Source: Pseudomonadota bacterium
GTDB lineage: Bacteria > Pseudomonadota > Gammaproteobacteria > Xanthomonadales > Xanthomonadaceae
DNA: 18,140 bases
NCBI GenBank assembly: GCA_023423605.1
Contig: JAFAFF010000060.1
Coordinates: forward strand, 1 to 18,140
Direction: 5' to 3'
How positions within the stretch are numbered: the first letter of the stretch is position 1; each line of letters begins with the position of its first letter. This document shows positions 7,628 through 14,991 of the stretch, piece by piece. The position numbers were made by a program, and so were the translations under genes. Under the pieces are notes generated by a model. That model was not told the origin of the DNA. It was given only the letters and a program-made list of their open reading frames with translations, and searched no databases.

Positions 7628-8569
7628 ATGCGCACGCTGTACCCCGAGATCGCCCCGTACGACCACGGCACGCTGAAGGTCGACGACCGCCACACCCTGT
7701 ACTTCGAACAGTGCGGCAACCCGGAGGGCAAGCCCGTGGTGCTGCTGCATGGCGGCCCGGGAGGCGGATGCACCGACAAGATGCGCCGTTTCCACGATCC
7801 GGCGAAGTACCGCATCATCCTGTTCGACCAGCGCGGGTCCGGGCGTTCCACGCCGCATGCGGACCTGGTGGACAACACCACGTGGGACCTGGTGGCCGAC
7901 ATCGAGAAGCTGCGCACGCACCTGGGCGTGGCGACGTGGCAGGTCTTCGGTGGCAGCTGGGGTTCCACCCTGGCGCTGGCCTACGCGCAGTCGCACCCGG
8001 ACAAGGTGACCGAACTGGTGCTGCGCGGCATCTTCATGCTGCGCCGCTGGGAACTGGAATGGTTCTACCAGGAAGGCGCCAACCGTCTGTTCCCCGATGC
8101 CTGGGAGCATTACCTCAAGCCGATTCCTGAAGTGGAGCGGCATGACCTGATTTCCGCGTTCCATCGCCGCCTCACCAGCGATGACGAAGCCACGCGCCTG
8201 GCAGCCGCACGGGCCTGGAGCGTGTGGGAAGGCGCGACCAGCTTCCTGCACGTGGACGACGATTTCGTGAACAGCCACGAGGACCCGCAGTTCGCGTTGG
8301 CGTTCGCACGCATCGAAAACCACTATTTCGTCAACGGCGGCTTCTTCGACGTGGAAGACCAGCTGCTGCGCGACGCGCACCGCATCGCCGACATCCCCGG
8401 CGTGATCGTGCATGGTCGTTACGACGTTGTCTGTCCGCTGGCCAACGCCTGGGATCTGGTGAAGGCCTGGCCGAAGGCGAAGCTGGAGATCACCCCGGCA
8501 TCGGGCCACTCGGCCTTCGAAGCAGAAAACGTCGACGCCCTGGTAAGGGCCACTGATTCCTTCGCCTGA
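7628..8569 (+). CDS. pip: Proline iminopeptidase
   Basis: A 313-residue cytoplasmic alpha/beta-hydrolase of peptidase family S33 that removes N-terminal proline from peptides. It has the same length as the structurally solved Xanthomonas enzyme and identical numbering of the triad: Ser110 in GGSWGS, Asp266 in HGRYDVVCP and His294 in ASGHSAFE. The oxyanion-hole motif HGGPGGG is at 41-47. FDQRGSGRSTPH and the alpha-helical cap (about residues 140-240) are present. No signal peptide. The ATG at 7628 has GGAG eight bases upstream. It follows prmC closely and may share its transcript; a short CCTGCC/GGCAGG palindrome (7592-7605) lies between them. Downstream is a REP dimer facing the convergent Nudix gene. 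Confidence 0.97.
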   Translation: MRTLYPEIAPYDHGTLKVDDRHTLYFEQCGNPEGKPVVLLHGGPGGGCTDKMRRFHDPAKYRIILFDQRGSGRSTPHADLVDNTTWDLVADIEKLRTHLGVATWQVFGGSWGSTLALAYAQSHPDKVTELVLRGIFMLRRWELEWFYQEGANRLFPDAWEHYLKPIPEVERHDLISAFHRRLTSDDEATRLAAARAWSVWEGATSFLHVDDDFVNSHEDPQFALAFARIENHYFVNGGFFDVEDQLLRDAHRIADIPGVIVHGRYDVVCPLANAWDLVKAWPKAKLEITPASGHSAFEAENVDALVRATDSFA

Positions 8570-8602
8570 GGTTCCCCGGCGGGTGGGTGGCGACAGCTAT
8601 CA

Positions 8603-8684
8603 GGTGGGTGACGACCGTTGGTCGTCACGCTGTTCAAACCGGCTGCGGCTGGAATGGTGTGACGACCAACGGTCGTCATCCACC
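8603..8684. repeat. Inverted GTGG-headed REP dimer, copy A
   Basis: Two outward-facing units. The left unit (plus, 8604-8628) is GTGG plus a 9-bp stem GTGACGACC closing on a GTT loop. The right unit (minus, 8659-8683) has the same head and a stem differing at one base. With the leading G the two arms match at 25 of 26 positions, separated by 30 bases. The same element recurs at 14805-14873. The head and stem resemble SMAG repeats but the head is GTGG, not GTAG. It lies between the convergent pip and Nudix genes and may stop transcription from both sides. Confidence 0.8.
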
Positions 8685-8738
8685 GGGCCGGGCAGTCATC
8701 CACCGGGCCGGGCAGTCATTCACCAGACCGGGCGGTCA
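8676..8738. repeat. 20-bp tandem repeat, three units, ending in the Nudix stop codon
   Basis: The unit TCATCCACCGGGCCGGGCAG occurs twice exactly (8676-8695, 8696-8715) and a third time with four changes (8716-8735), followed by TCA. The first unit begins inside the right arm of the REP dimer, and the closing TCA is the complement of the Nudix stop codon TGA, so the repeat fills the whole space between the dimer and the gene. Confidence 0.8.
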
Positions 8739-9290
8739 ATCGCGCGGGGTACCGTCCAGGTGATGTTCGATCATCCACAGTCCGGCCCAGAGCTTGGCGT
8801 CCAGTTCGTAGCCTTCGCCCATTTTCCTTACCAGCCATGCCGCCGCCTGTGCGCGCGGCACTTCGTGCACGGTGATGTCCTCGCTGTCGTCGCCACCGCC
8901 TGCACCGATGCGACGCAGGCCGGTGGCCCGCACGAAGGCGATCTTCTCGCTGCTCGCCCCTGATGACGTCGGGCCGATCATCAGCACTTCAGCGTGCTCG
9001 GCCGTCCAGCCCGTCTCTTCCTCCAGCTCGCGCACCGCCGATACTTCGATCGATTCGCCGGCGTGGATATCTCCGACCAGCCCGGCCGGCATTTCGATGG
9101 TGCTGGCCTGCAGCGGTACGCGGAACTGCTCCACGAACAGGATGGTGTCCTCGGGCGTGACGGCGATGATGATCGCCGCCAGCCCCCCGGCATGCGTGCG
9201 TTCGCTGTATTCCCAGGTACCGCGCACCACCATGCGCTGGTACTTGCCTTCGTAGACAACGCGCGGGGCTTCGTTGTTGCGCTGGCTCAT
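8736..9290 (-). CDS. Nudix hydrolase, ADP-ribose pyrophosphatase-like
   Basis: A 184-residue Nudix protein. The 23-residue Nudix box is complete at 73-95: G, five residues, E, seven residues, then RELEEETGW, which binds the catalytic metal. The preceding VEQFRVPLQASTIEMPAGLVGD is typical of the NudF/ADP-ribose pyrophosphatase branch, which splits ADP-ribose to AMP and ribose-5-phosphate; GDP-mannose or other nucleoside diphosphate sugars are also possible substrates. The start ATG at 9290 overlaps the stop of the exonuclease gene as ATGA, so translation is coupled. The open frame continues further upstream, but that part only shadows the exonuclease gene. It is the last gene of a three-gene operon and ends in a tandem repeat. 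Confidence 0.92.
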   Translation of the reverse strand: MSQRNNEAPRVVYEGKYQRMVVRGTWEYSERTHAGGLAAIIIAVTPEDTILFVEQFRVPLQASTIEMPAGLVGDIHAGESIEVSAVRELEEETGWTAEHAEVLMIGPTSSGASSEKIAFVRATGLRRIGAGGGDDSEDITVHEVPRAQAAAWLVRKMGEGYELDAKLWAGLWMIEHHLDGTPRD

Positions 9291-10276
9291 GCGGACTCGC
9301 TGGATGGGTTGGGAGAAGGCAAGGCGGCGTCGCCGGACAGCCCTGCCGCCGCAAACAGGCGGCGGCGGGTGAGGGGGCCGAAACGCAGCGTGGCGCACAG
9401 GCCGTCCAGCAGCTCACCATCGGCATCGCCGCGCGGCATGCCGGGACGTGTGCCATCCAGCGGCGCCTGCAGGGCGATGGTGGTCAGTTCGCGCCACAGC
9501 AGCGCATGTTCACGCTGCTCGCGCAGCCGCACGGCCATCTGCGCAGCGCCTCGAAGACGCAGGAACGGCACTTCGTCCAGGCGTTCATACAGCGCATCCA
9601 AGCTGCCGAAATGTGCAAGCAGTACCGCTGCGGACTTGCAGCCCACGCCGGTCACTCCGGGGATGTTGTCCACGGCGTCGCCGCACAGCGCCAGGTAATC
9701 GGCTACCTGGTGCGCGTGCACGCCCAGTCGTGCCTTGACGCCATGCATGTCCCAGCGCACGTTGCGTGCGAAATCCCACTGTTCATCCTGTTCCAGCAGC
9801 AGCTGCGAAAGATCCTTGTCGGCAGAGATCAGCAGGCCGCGATGGCTGCCGCGGTGCGCATGCAGCGCGCTGCCGATCAGGTCGTCCGCTTCGAAATCAG
9901 GGTGGGCCATCACCGTCAGCCCCAGTGCCGCACACAGCGCCTTGCAGTGCACGAACTGGCGACGCAGCTCGGCCGGTGCCGGCTCGCGGTTGGCCTTGTA
10001 GGCCGGATACAGGCGGTGGCGATAGCAGCTGTCCAGCGCTTCATCGAAGGCGATGGCGATGTGTGCCGGTCGTTGCCGTTCCAGCAGCTCCAGCAGGAAA
10101 CGCGCGAAACCGTGCACCGCGTTGGTCGGCCAGCCCTGCGCATCGTGGAACTGGTCCGGCATGGAATGCCACGCACGGAAGATGTAGATGCTGGCATCCA
10201 CCAGGTACAACGCAGGCCGGCGGGGGTCAGGCCGCTCGGCCGCACCGGTCGGTGGCAGGGCACTCACGGCACTCAC
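9287..10276 (-). CDS. Stand-alone 5'-3' exonuclease / flap endonuclease domain protein
   Basis: About 329 residues with the fold of the PolA 5'-nuclease domain and of Xni (ExoIX), but without a polymerase. Metal-binding acidic residues are in place: Asp27 (YLVDAS), Asp78 (FDEALD), EADD (129-132), ADKD (152-155) and GDAVDNIPG (199-207). The helical-arch motif YPAYKANR is at 90-97. The helix-three-turn-helix DNA-binding motif (IPGVTGVGCKSAAVLLAHFGS) follows the GDAVDN motif. The likely role is removal of RNA primers or 5' flaps. The start is uncertain: GTG at 10276 overlaps the nitroreductase stop as GTGA; a second GTG at 10267 is an equal candidate. It is longer at the N-terminus than E. coli Xni (about 250 residues). 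Its stop overlaps the Nudix start by four bases. Confidence 0.88.
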   Translation of the reverse strand: MSAVSALPPTGAAERPDPRRPALYLVDASIYIFRAWHSMPDQFHDAQGWPTNAVHGFARFLLELLERQRPAHIAIAFDEALDSCYRHRLYPAYKANREPAPAELRRQFVHCKALCAALGLTVMAHPDFEADDLIGSALHAHRGSHRGLLISADKDLSQLLLEQDEQWDFARNVRWDMHGVKARLGVHAHQVADYLALCGDAVDNIPGVTGVGCKSAAVLLAHFGSLDALYERLDEVPFLRLRGAAQMAVRLREQREHALLWRELTTIALQAPLDGTRPGMPRGDADGELLDGLCATLRFGPLTRRRLFAAAGLSGDAALPSPNPSSESA

Positions 10277-10854
10277 CGCGGTGACGTCCAGTCCTGCAGC
10301 AGCGCCACGGGGTCCGGGCGTTCGCGCTCGGGCGCGACGGTCTTCGCGGTGCCGATATGGATGAAACCGGCGATGCGCTCGCTGTCGGCAAGGCCAAGGT
10401 GGGCATGCACGGCGGGGTCGAAGGCCATCCACGCGGTCAGCCACTGGGCGCCGAAGCCCAGCGCCTGCGCGGCCTGCAGCAGCGCGAAGCACACGCAGCC
10501 GGCGGTCAGCAGCTGTTCCAGCTCGGGCACCTTGGGGTCCGGCTTCACGCTGGCCACTACGGTGATGACCAGCGGTGCATGCGAAAAGCGTTGCCGGTCC
10601 TTGTCCAGCGCGGCTGCGGAAATGGCGGGATCGCGCTGCAGTGCGCGCTCGGCGAGGAACTCGCCCAGCGCATGGCGGGCGTCGCCACTGATCTTCAGGA
10701 AGCGGAAAGGCACGCGCTTGCCATGGTCCGGCACGCGCACGGCGGAGGCCAGCATGCGCAGCAGTGTCGCCTCGTCCGGTCCGGGTTCGCCGAGCTGGCG
10801 GGAAGGAACCGAGCGGCGGGCGTCCAGGGCGAGCAGGGCAGCGGGGTCTGGCAT
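10273..10854 (-). CDS. YdjA-like nitroreductase family protein
   Basis: A 193-residue FMN-dependent oxidoreductase that resembles E. coli YdjA throughout: DARRSV (11-16, phosphate binding), VRVPDHGKRVPFRF (39-52), APLVITVVA, VPELEQLLTAGCVCFALLQAA and GFGAQWLT (133-140), then GFIHIGTA and the Pro-Asp-containing end. Family members are dimeric and use NAD(P)H; the natural substrate is unknown. The ATG at 10854 is preferred; a TTG two codons upstream would add two residues, and no good Shine-Dalgarno is visible for either. It is the first gene of an operon with the exonuclease (GTGA overlap) and the Nudix gene. A good -10 (TATACT) lies about 30 bases upstream. It is divergent from the DUF1631 gene. 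Confidence 0.93.
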   Translation of the reverse strand: MPDPAALLALDARRSVPSRQLGEPGPDEATLLRMLASAVRVPDHGKRVPFRFLKISGDARHALGEFLAERALQRDPAISAAALDKDRQRFSHAPLVITVVASVKPDPKVPELEQLLTAGCVCFALLQAAQALGFGAQWLTAWMAFDPAVHAHLGLADSERIAGFIHIGTAKTVAPERERPDPVALLQDWTSPR

Positions 10855-10884
10855 GGGCAAACAGCCGTACGGGGACAGGCCCGC

Positions 10885-10890
10885 AGTATA
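10885..10890 (-). promoter_or_regulatory. Candidate -10 element for the nitroreductase operon
   Basis: TATACT on the minus strand matches the -10 consensus at five of six positions and would place the start of transcription about 24 bases before the ATG. No convincing -35 is visible at 16-18 bases. Confidence 0.38.
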
Positions 10891-10903
10891 CGGGCGCCGC
10901 CGT

Positions 10904-10937
10904 GGCCGACCGCTGACCGGCAGGGTGCGGTCAGGCC
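10904..10937. other. Hairpin or dyad in the divergent promoter region
   Basis: GGCCGACCGC pairs with GCGGTC-A-GGCC with one bulged base, around a 13-base loop. It lies between the -10 candidates of the nitroreductase operon and the DUF1631 gene, so it could be an operator. Confidence 0.3.
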
Positions 10938-10974
10938 GTGAAGTAGTGATTCAGGGGGTGTCGCGGGGGGCCGT

Positions 10975-10980
10975 TATAGT
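10975..10980 (+). promoter_or_regulatory. Candidate -10 element for the DUF1631 gene
   Basis: TATAGT matches the -10 consensus at five of six positions. No good -35 is seen. If used, the DUF1631 mRNA would have a leader of about 280 bases. Confidence 0.35.
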
Positions 10981-11269
10981 GGAACGTTGCGCCGATATGC
11001 CACCACGCCCTGTTGCCGCCCGAGAACTGTGACCTCCATCATGACCCCGCCGCCAGACTGCTGCATGCCGGTGCTCGCGCTGCGGGGCCCGCAACGCTTA
11101 CGATACGGATCTTGTCGGCCGTCCGGTTGTGGGGTTTGGAAGTGAGGACTGTTTCACTGTCCACGTCTGGCGGGACGGCCTACCATGGGGCACTGGGCGT
11201 CGGGGAGGCGCCCGCTGTCGTGTCATCGTTGTCGAATCAGGTTTTTGCGAAGGTGGGGAGCCTTCACGC
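10981..11269 (+). other. Long presumed leader of the DUF1631 gene
   Basis: Nearly 290 bases without a convincing gene. It contains a short frame of 34 codons (start ATG 11041) and a larger frame across it, neither with a ribosome site nor recognisable similarity. I see no known riboswitch. The base make-up is less uniformly codon-like than the flanking genes. Confidence 0.3.
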
Positions 11270-13585
11270 ATGGTGACGCCCAGTACGATGGGAACGCCGG
11301 GACGCGATGCGTCCCAGCTCATGCTTGTCCGCGAAGCCGCGTTGCCGGCGCTGTCGCTTGCCTTCACGACCGTGCTGTCGCGGTTCGATGATGTCCTGTT
11401 CGACCGCGCCGAATCCGCCGGTGCTTCGCAGTTGTTGTTCCTGGATGGCATGCGTGAACTGCGCCGTCGTCGCCAGGAAATCGGCGAAGGCTTCGCGCGC
11501 CACCTGCAGCGCGCCTGGGATGCCTTCGCCGAAGGCACGCCGTTGTCGGCCGAGGCGACGCTGTCCGGGCAGGGCGATGAAGGCCTCAGCCTGGTCGGTG
11601 AGCACGAACTGGAATCGCGGCTGGCCGTGCGCCAGTTCGCCACCGTGCTGCTGCGCGATTTCAAGCCCGTGCTGGGCCGGCTGGACCGGCGCCTGGGCTG
11701 GATAGGCGGCGGGCTGGAACTGGACGCGGACAGCAATCCGATCAGTCCGGAACATCTGGGCGTTGCCATACGCGAGGCCTTCGCCGATTGCGAACTGGCT
11801 CCGGAAGTGCGCCTGGTGCTGATCAAGCTGTGCGAACGGGACCTGCATGGCCCGGTCGGCCGTATCTACGAAAAGATCGATGACCATCTGGCCAGGGCCG
11901 GGGTGATACCCGATATCGCGGCGACCCGTCGTGCGCCCAAGCGCGCGTCCAGCGCACCGGCTGGCGGCATGCTGGACGACCTGGTGGAGCAACGCGAACT
12001 CCCGGCAGGCTTTGATGATGGCCAGGACGAGTCATCGGCGCCGCCGTGGGCGCGTCGTTTCGCCGAACGCTGGGCGCCACGCCGTGATACCGCGCCAGGC
12101 ATGTTCGATGATGCCGGTGCTGCTGCCCCGGCCAATTCCGGCGGCGACCAGGGCATGCTGCTGGATGCCCTGCAGGAACTGTTGCGGCAGACCCGCAACG
12201 TGCGCGAGGACGCGACTTCCGCCGCGCAGGTGGCGGTCGGCCAGCAGCGCCCGCTGAGCCAGCGCGAGATGATGTCGGTGCTGTCGCTGCTGCAGGCAAC
12301 GCCCAGCGCCACCCTGCGCGCGGCCATCGGCGAAGATGGCGAATCACTGGCGCAGCGCCTGAAGAGCGAAGTGCTGTCCAACGCTACCCAGCTCGGGGTC
12401 GACCCCAGCCAGGCACGCCTGGACCCGCAGGACGAGGATGCCATCGACCTGGTCGGCATGCTGTTCGATGTCATGCTCGACGAACGCGAACTGGAAGGGC
12501 GGTCGCGCGAACTGATCGGTCGCCTAGTGGTGCCTTTCGTCAAGGTCGCCATGCTGGACCGGCGCATGTTCGTGCAGAAGACCCATCCCGCGCGGAAACT
12601 GCTCAATTCGCTGGCCGAGGCCTGCGAGGGCAACACCGGCGAAAGCCAGGCCGAACGCGTGCTGATGGGCAAGGTGGAAGAAATCATCGACCGCCTGGTG
12701 GCCGAGTTCAACGAGAACCTGGCGATCTTCCTCACCCTGGAAGAAGAATTCCGCGACTTCCTGGTCCAGCACCGCCGTCGCATCGAAATCGCCGAACGGC
12801 GTGCCGCCGAAACCCAGCGTGGCCAGGAGAAGCTGGAAATGGCGCGCGCGCGCGCCGGCGCCGAACTGGACCGGCGCATCGCCGACGCCACCCTGCCGCA
12901 GGCCATCGCCGAATTCCTGCGGCAGCCGTGGCAGCACCACCTGACCCTGGCGCTGCTGCGCGAAGGCGAGGAGGGGGCATCGGTGCTGGAAGCGCTTGCG
13001 CTGGCCGATGGCCTGCTGGAGGAGGTGGCCGAAGCGCGCCGCAAGATCGTCGGCAAGCCATGGCTGCAGGCCTGGCAGAGTGCACTGACGCGGGTATTTG
13101 CCAGTGTCGGCGTGCATGGGGATGGCGCCAGCCGGGCCATTGATGCCTTGCACGATACCTTGCAGAGCATCGCTGAATCGCGCCCGGAACTGGAACGCGC
13201 GCTGCCGGAACTGCCGCAGGTGGTGCTGCCTGCTCCGCCGGTGGCCGATGCGTCGGCGCTGGATGTACCCGCACCGGTGGACGAGGAAAGTTTCGACAAC
13301 GCCGATGCCGACCGCTTCCGTCGCATGGAGGTGGGAATGTGGCTGGATTTCGTCGACAAGGATGGCAAGGTGCAGTCCGGCAAACTGTCCTGGATCAGTC
13401 CGATCTCCTCGCGCCTGCTGTTCGTCAACCGTCGTGGCGTGCGCTTCTGCGTGGCCTCGCCGGAGGAACTGGCGGTGATGGTGCGGCTGGGCCGCCTGCG
13501 CCCGCACGTGGACGATGGCGCCTTCGACAGCGCCATGCAGGGCGTGATCGATCGCCTGGATCCGGCCAGCAGCACGGTGCACTGA
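11270..13585 (+). CDS. DUF1631 family protein
   Basis: A 771-residue, mainly helical, acidic protein of the DUF1631 family, whose function is not established (some database names such as thymidine phosphorylase are unsupported). The best conserved core is about 393-450: DLVGMLFDVMLDERELEG, VPFVKVAMLDRRMF, HPARKLLNSLAEA. Residues of about 490-540 are rich in Arg, Glu and Ala and look like a coiled coil. A low-complexity linker (about 225-300) is rich in Ala, Pro and Asp. The C-terminal part (about 680-730; MWLDFVDKDGKV, KLSWISPISSRLLFVNRRG) looks like a beta-barrel of PilZ-like type; this is an inference. No signal peptide or membrane segment. The ATG at 11270 follows GGGGAG (11255-11260) by nine bases; the frame opens at a GTG at 11129. 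Downstream, after 90 bases, comes pntAA. Confidence 0.88.
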   Translation: MVTPSTMGTPGRDASQLMLVREAALPALSLAFTTVLSRFDDVLFDRAESAGASQLLFLDGMRELRRRRQEIGEGFARHLQRAWDAFAEGTPLSAEATLSGQGDEGLSLVGEHELESRLAVRQFATVLLRDFKPVLGRLDRRLGWIGGGLELDADSNPISPEHLGVAIREAFADCELAPEVRLVLIKLCERDLHGPVGRIYEKIDDHLARAGVIPDIAATRRAPKRASSAPAGGMLDDLVEQRELPAGFDDGQDESSAPPWARRFAERWAPRRDTAPGMFDDAGAAAPANSGGDQGMLLDALQELLRQTRNVREDATSAAQVAVGQQRPLSQREMMSVLSLLQATPSATLRAAIGEDGESLAQRLKSEVLSNATQLGVDPSQARLDPQDEDAIDLVGMLFDVMLDERELEGRSRELIGRLVVPFVKVAMLDRRMFVQKTHPARKLLNSLAEACEGNTGESQAERVLMGKVEEIIDRLVAEFNENLAIFLTLEEEFRDFLVQHRRRIEIAERRAAETQRGQEKLEMARARAGAELDRRIADATLPQAIAEFLRQPWQHHLTLALLREGEEGASVLEALALADGLLEEVAEARRKIVGKPWLQAWQSALTRVFASVGVHGDGASRAIDALHDTLQSIAESRPELERALPELPQVVLPAPPVADASALDVPAPVDEESFDNADADRFRRMEVGMWLDFVDKDGKVQSGKLSWISPISSRLLFVNRRGVRFCVASPEELAVMVRLGRLRPHVDDGAFDSAMQGVIDRLDPASSTVH

Positions 13586-13599
13586 CCGCCTGTCGGCAG

Positions 13600-13613
13600 C
13601 ATGCCCGGGCATG
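13600..13613. repeat. 14-bp palindrome between the DUF1631 gene and pntAA
   Basis: CATGCCCGGGCATG is a perfect palindrome 15 bases after the DUF1631 stop and 63 bases before pntAA. It could be a weak terminator stem (no usable loop or T run) or an operator for pntAA. Confidence 0.3.
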
Positions 13614-13675
13614 TAGCTACCGGGTCCCGCACGCCCGCGTTACCATCGGGACATTACTGGTCGGCGGGGAAGCGC

Positions 13676-14752
13676 ATGTCCGTAGGGTTGCTGGGGGTCA
13701 GGGAAACCGCGCCGGGCGAGCGTCGCGTGGCGCTCACGCCGGAGACCGCGAAGAAGTTCGCCGCCCTGGGGGCCACGGTATGGTTCGAGGCCGGTGCCGG
13801 ACAGGCGGCCGGGTTCAGCGACCAAGCCTATCTGGATGCCGGCGCGCTGCCCTTCGAGGAACGCTGGGCCGATATCGACGTGCTGCTGTGCGTGCAGTCG
13901 CCCGAGGCTGGCCGGCTGGCCCGGCTCAAGGCCGGTGCCAGCGTCGTCGGACTGCTGCAGCCCGCACGCGATGCCGCGCTGGCAGCGCTGGTCGCGACTC
14001 CCGGACTGCAGTTGTTTCCGCTGCAGCAATTGCCGCGTACCACCCGTGCGCAATCCATGGACGTGCTCAGTTCGCAGGCGGGCATGGCCGGTTACAAGGC
14101 CACGTTGATCGCCGCCGGGCGCGCGCCGCGTTTCTTCCCGATGCTGACCACCGCCGCCGGCACGGTGCGGCCGGCCAAAGTGCTGGTGGTGGGGGCGGGC
14201 GTCGCCGGCCTGCAGGCCATCGCCACCGCGCGACGGCTGGGCGCGCAGGTGGAAGGCTTCGATGTGCGCCCGGAAACCCGCGAACAGATCCAGTCGCTGG
14301 GCGCCCGTTTCCTTGACCTGGGCGTCAGCGCGGCCGGCGAAGGGGGATATGCGCGGGCGCTGACAGACGACGAACGCGCGCTGCAGCAGCAACGGTTGGC
14401 CGATCATCTGCGTGGCGTGGACGTGGTGATCTGCACCGCCGCGGTACCTGGCCGCACCGCCCCGGTGATCCTGAGCCAGGCGATGGTGGAAGGCATGGCG
14501 CCGGGCAGCGTGATCGTGGACCTGGCCGCGGAAAGTGGCGGCAACTGTGCGCTGACGCAGGCAGGCGAGTGCATCGAGCACGGCGGCGTGGTGATTGACG
14601 GGCCATTGAACCTGGCCAGCCTGGGCGCCACCCAGGCCAGCGAGATGTATGCGCGGAACCTGCTGAACTTCACCAGCCTGTTCGTGCACGAAGGCGCAAT
14701 GCAGTTCGACTGGGACGACGAACTGCTGGCGAAGACCCGCTGGACTGCCTGA
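13676..14752 (+). CDS. pntAA: NAD(P) transhydrogenase subunit alpha, part 1 (soluble domain I)
   Basis: A 358-residue NAD(H)-binding subunit of the proton-translocating transhydrogenase, of the split type known from Rhodospirillum, in which alpha is made as two proteins. It opens with the alanine-dehydrogenase/PNT N-terminal pattern GLLGVRETAPGERRVALTPE. RAQSMDVLSSQAGMAGYKA (124-142), the nucleotide-binding GAGVAG (173-178) with acidic Asp196 at the end of the second strand, the mobile loop with Tyr225 (GEGGYARAL) and AAESGGNC (284-291) identify it as PntAA, not alanine dehydrogenase. The ATG at 13676 follows GGGGAAG. The partner genes pntAB and pntB are not next to it: they begin 1.67 kb further on, beyond a REP dimer and three minus-strand genes. 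Here it must be expressed from its own transcript or with the DUF1631 gene. Confidence 0.95.
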   Translation: MSVGLLGVRETAPGERRVALTPETAKKFAALGATVWFEAGAGQAAGFSDQAYLDAGALPFEERWADIDVLLCVQSPEAGRLARLKAGASVVGLLQPARDAALAALVATPGLQLFPLQQLPRTTRAQSMDVLSSQAGMAGYKATLIAAGRAPRFFPMLTTAAGTVRPAKVLVVGAGVAGLQAIATARRLGAQVEGFDVRPETREQIQSLGARFLDLGVSAAGEGGYARALTDDERALQQQRLADHLRGVDVVICTAAVPGRTAPVILSQAMVEGMAPGSVIVDLAAESGGNCALTQAGECIEHGGVVIDGPLNLASLGATQASEMYARNLLNFTSLFVHEGAMQFDWDDELLAKTRWTA

Positions 14753-14804
14753 ACCGAGTGGGGCCGGTGGCTGTCTTTACTGGGCTCGGGCCTGGCTTCA
14801 GCCT

Positions 14805-14873
14805 GGTGGGTGACGACCGTTGGTCGTCACGCTCTTGCTTCAAGGCAGTGACGACCAACGGTCGTCACCCACC
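14805..14873. repeat. Inverted GTGG-headed REP dimer, copy B
   Basis: The two arms (14805-14830 and 14848-14873) are perfect inverted repeats of 26 bp separated by 17 bases. Each arm contains the head GTGG and the internal 9-bp hairpin GTGACGACC around GTT. It is the same element as 8603-8684, with a shorter spacer and no mismatch. It follows pntAA by 52 bases and stands between pntAA and the convergent DUF3106 gene. Confidence 0.85.
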
Positions 14874-14972
14874 CGGCAGCCTTCACCACCCCAGCAGCTT
14901 CATCCACCCGGCGGCCTTCACCACCCCAACAGCCTTCACTCACCCAGCAGCCTTCACTCACCCGACGGTCAC
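14870..14972. repeat. 17-19-bp degenerate tandem repeat next to REP copy B
   Basis: Six imperfect units starting CACCC and mostly ending CTTCAC(T): 14870, 14887, 14905, 14922, 14941 and 14959 (the last shortened). They begin inside the right arm of the REP dimer, as the 20-bp repeat does at the other locus. The repeat extends almost to the DUF3106 stop codon at 14992. Confidence 0.72.
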
Positions 14973-14991
14973 CACCTACCGAGCCTCCGGG

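Noticed and set aside
6695..8509. A 604-codon open frame on the minus strand
   Set aside because: It runs opposite prmC and pip, both of which are unmistakable from their catalytic motifs.
8676..8738. CRISPR array
   Set aside because: The units are directly tandem with no spacers, and no cas gene is near. The same holds for 14870-14972.
11013..11276. A possible 87-residue gene ahead of the DUF1631 gene
   Set aside because: It has no ribosome site, no family similarity, uses a doubtful start and overlaps the likely DUF1631 start.
11866..13632. A 588-codon open frame on the minus strand rich in Ser and Arg
   Set aside because: It is antisense to the DUF1631 gene; its composition is the low-complexity type expected of a shadow frame.
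13676..14752. Alanine dehydrogenase
   Set aside because: The N-terminal pattern is shared by both families, but the RAQSMDVLSSQ, GEGGYA loop and AAESGGN motifs and the presence of pntAB and pntB nearby fit PntAA.
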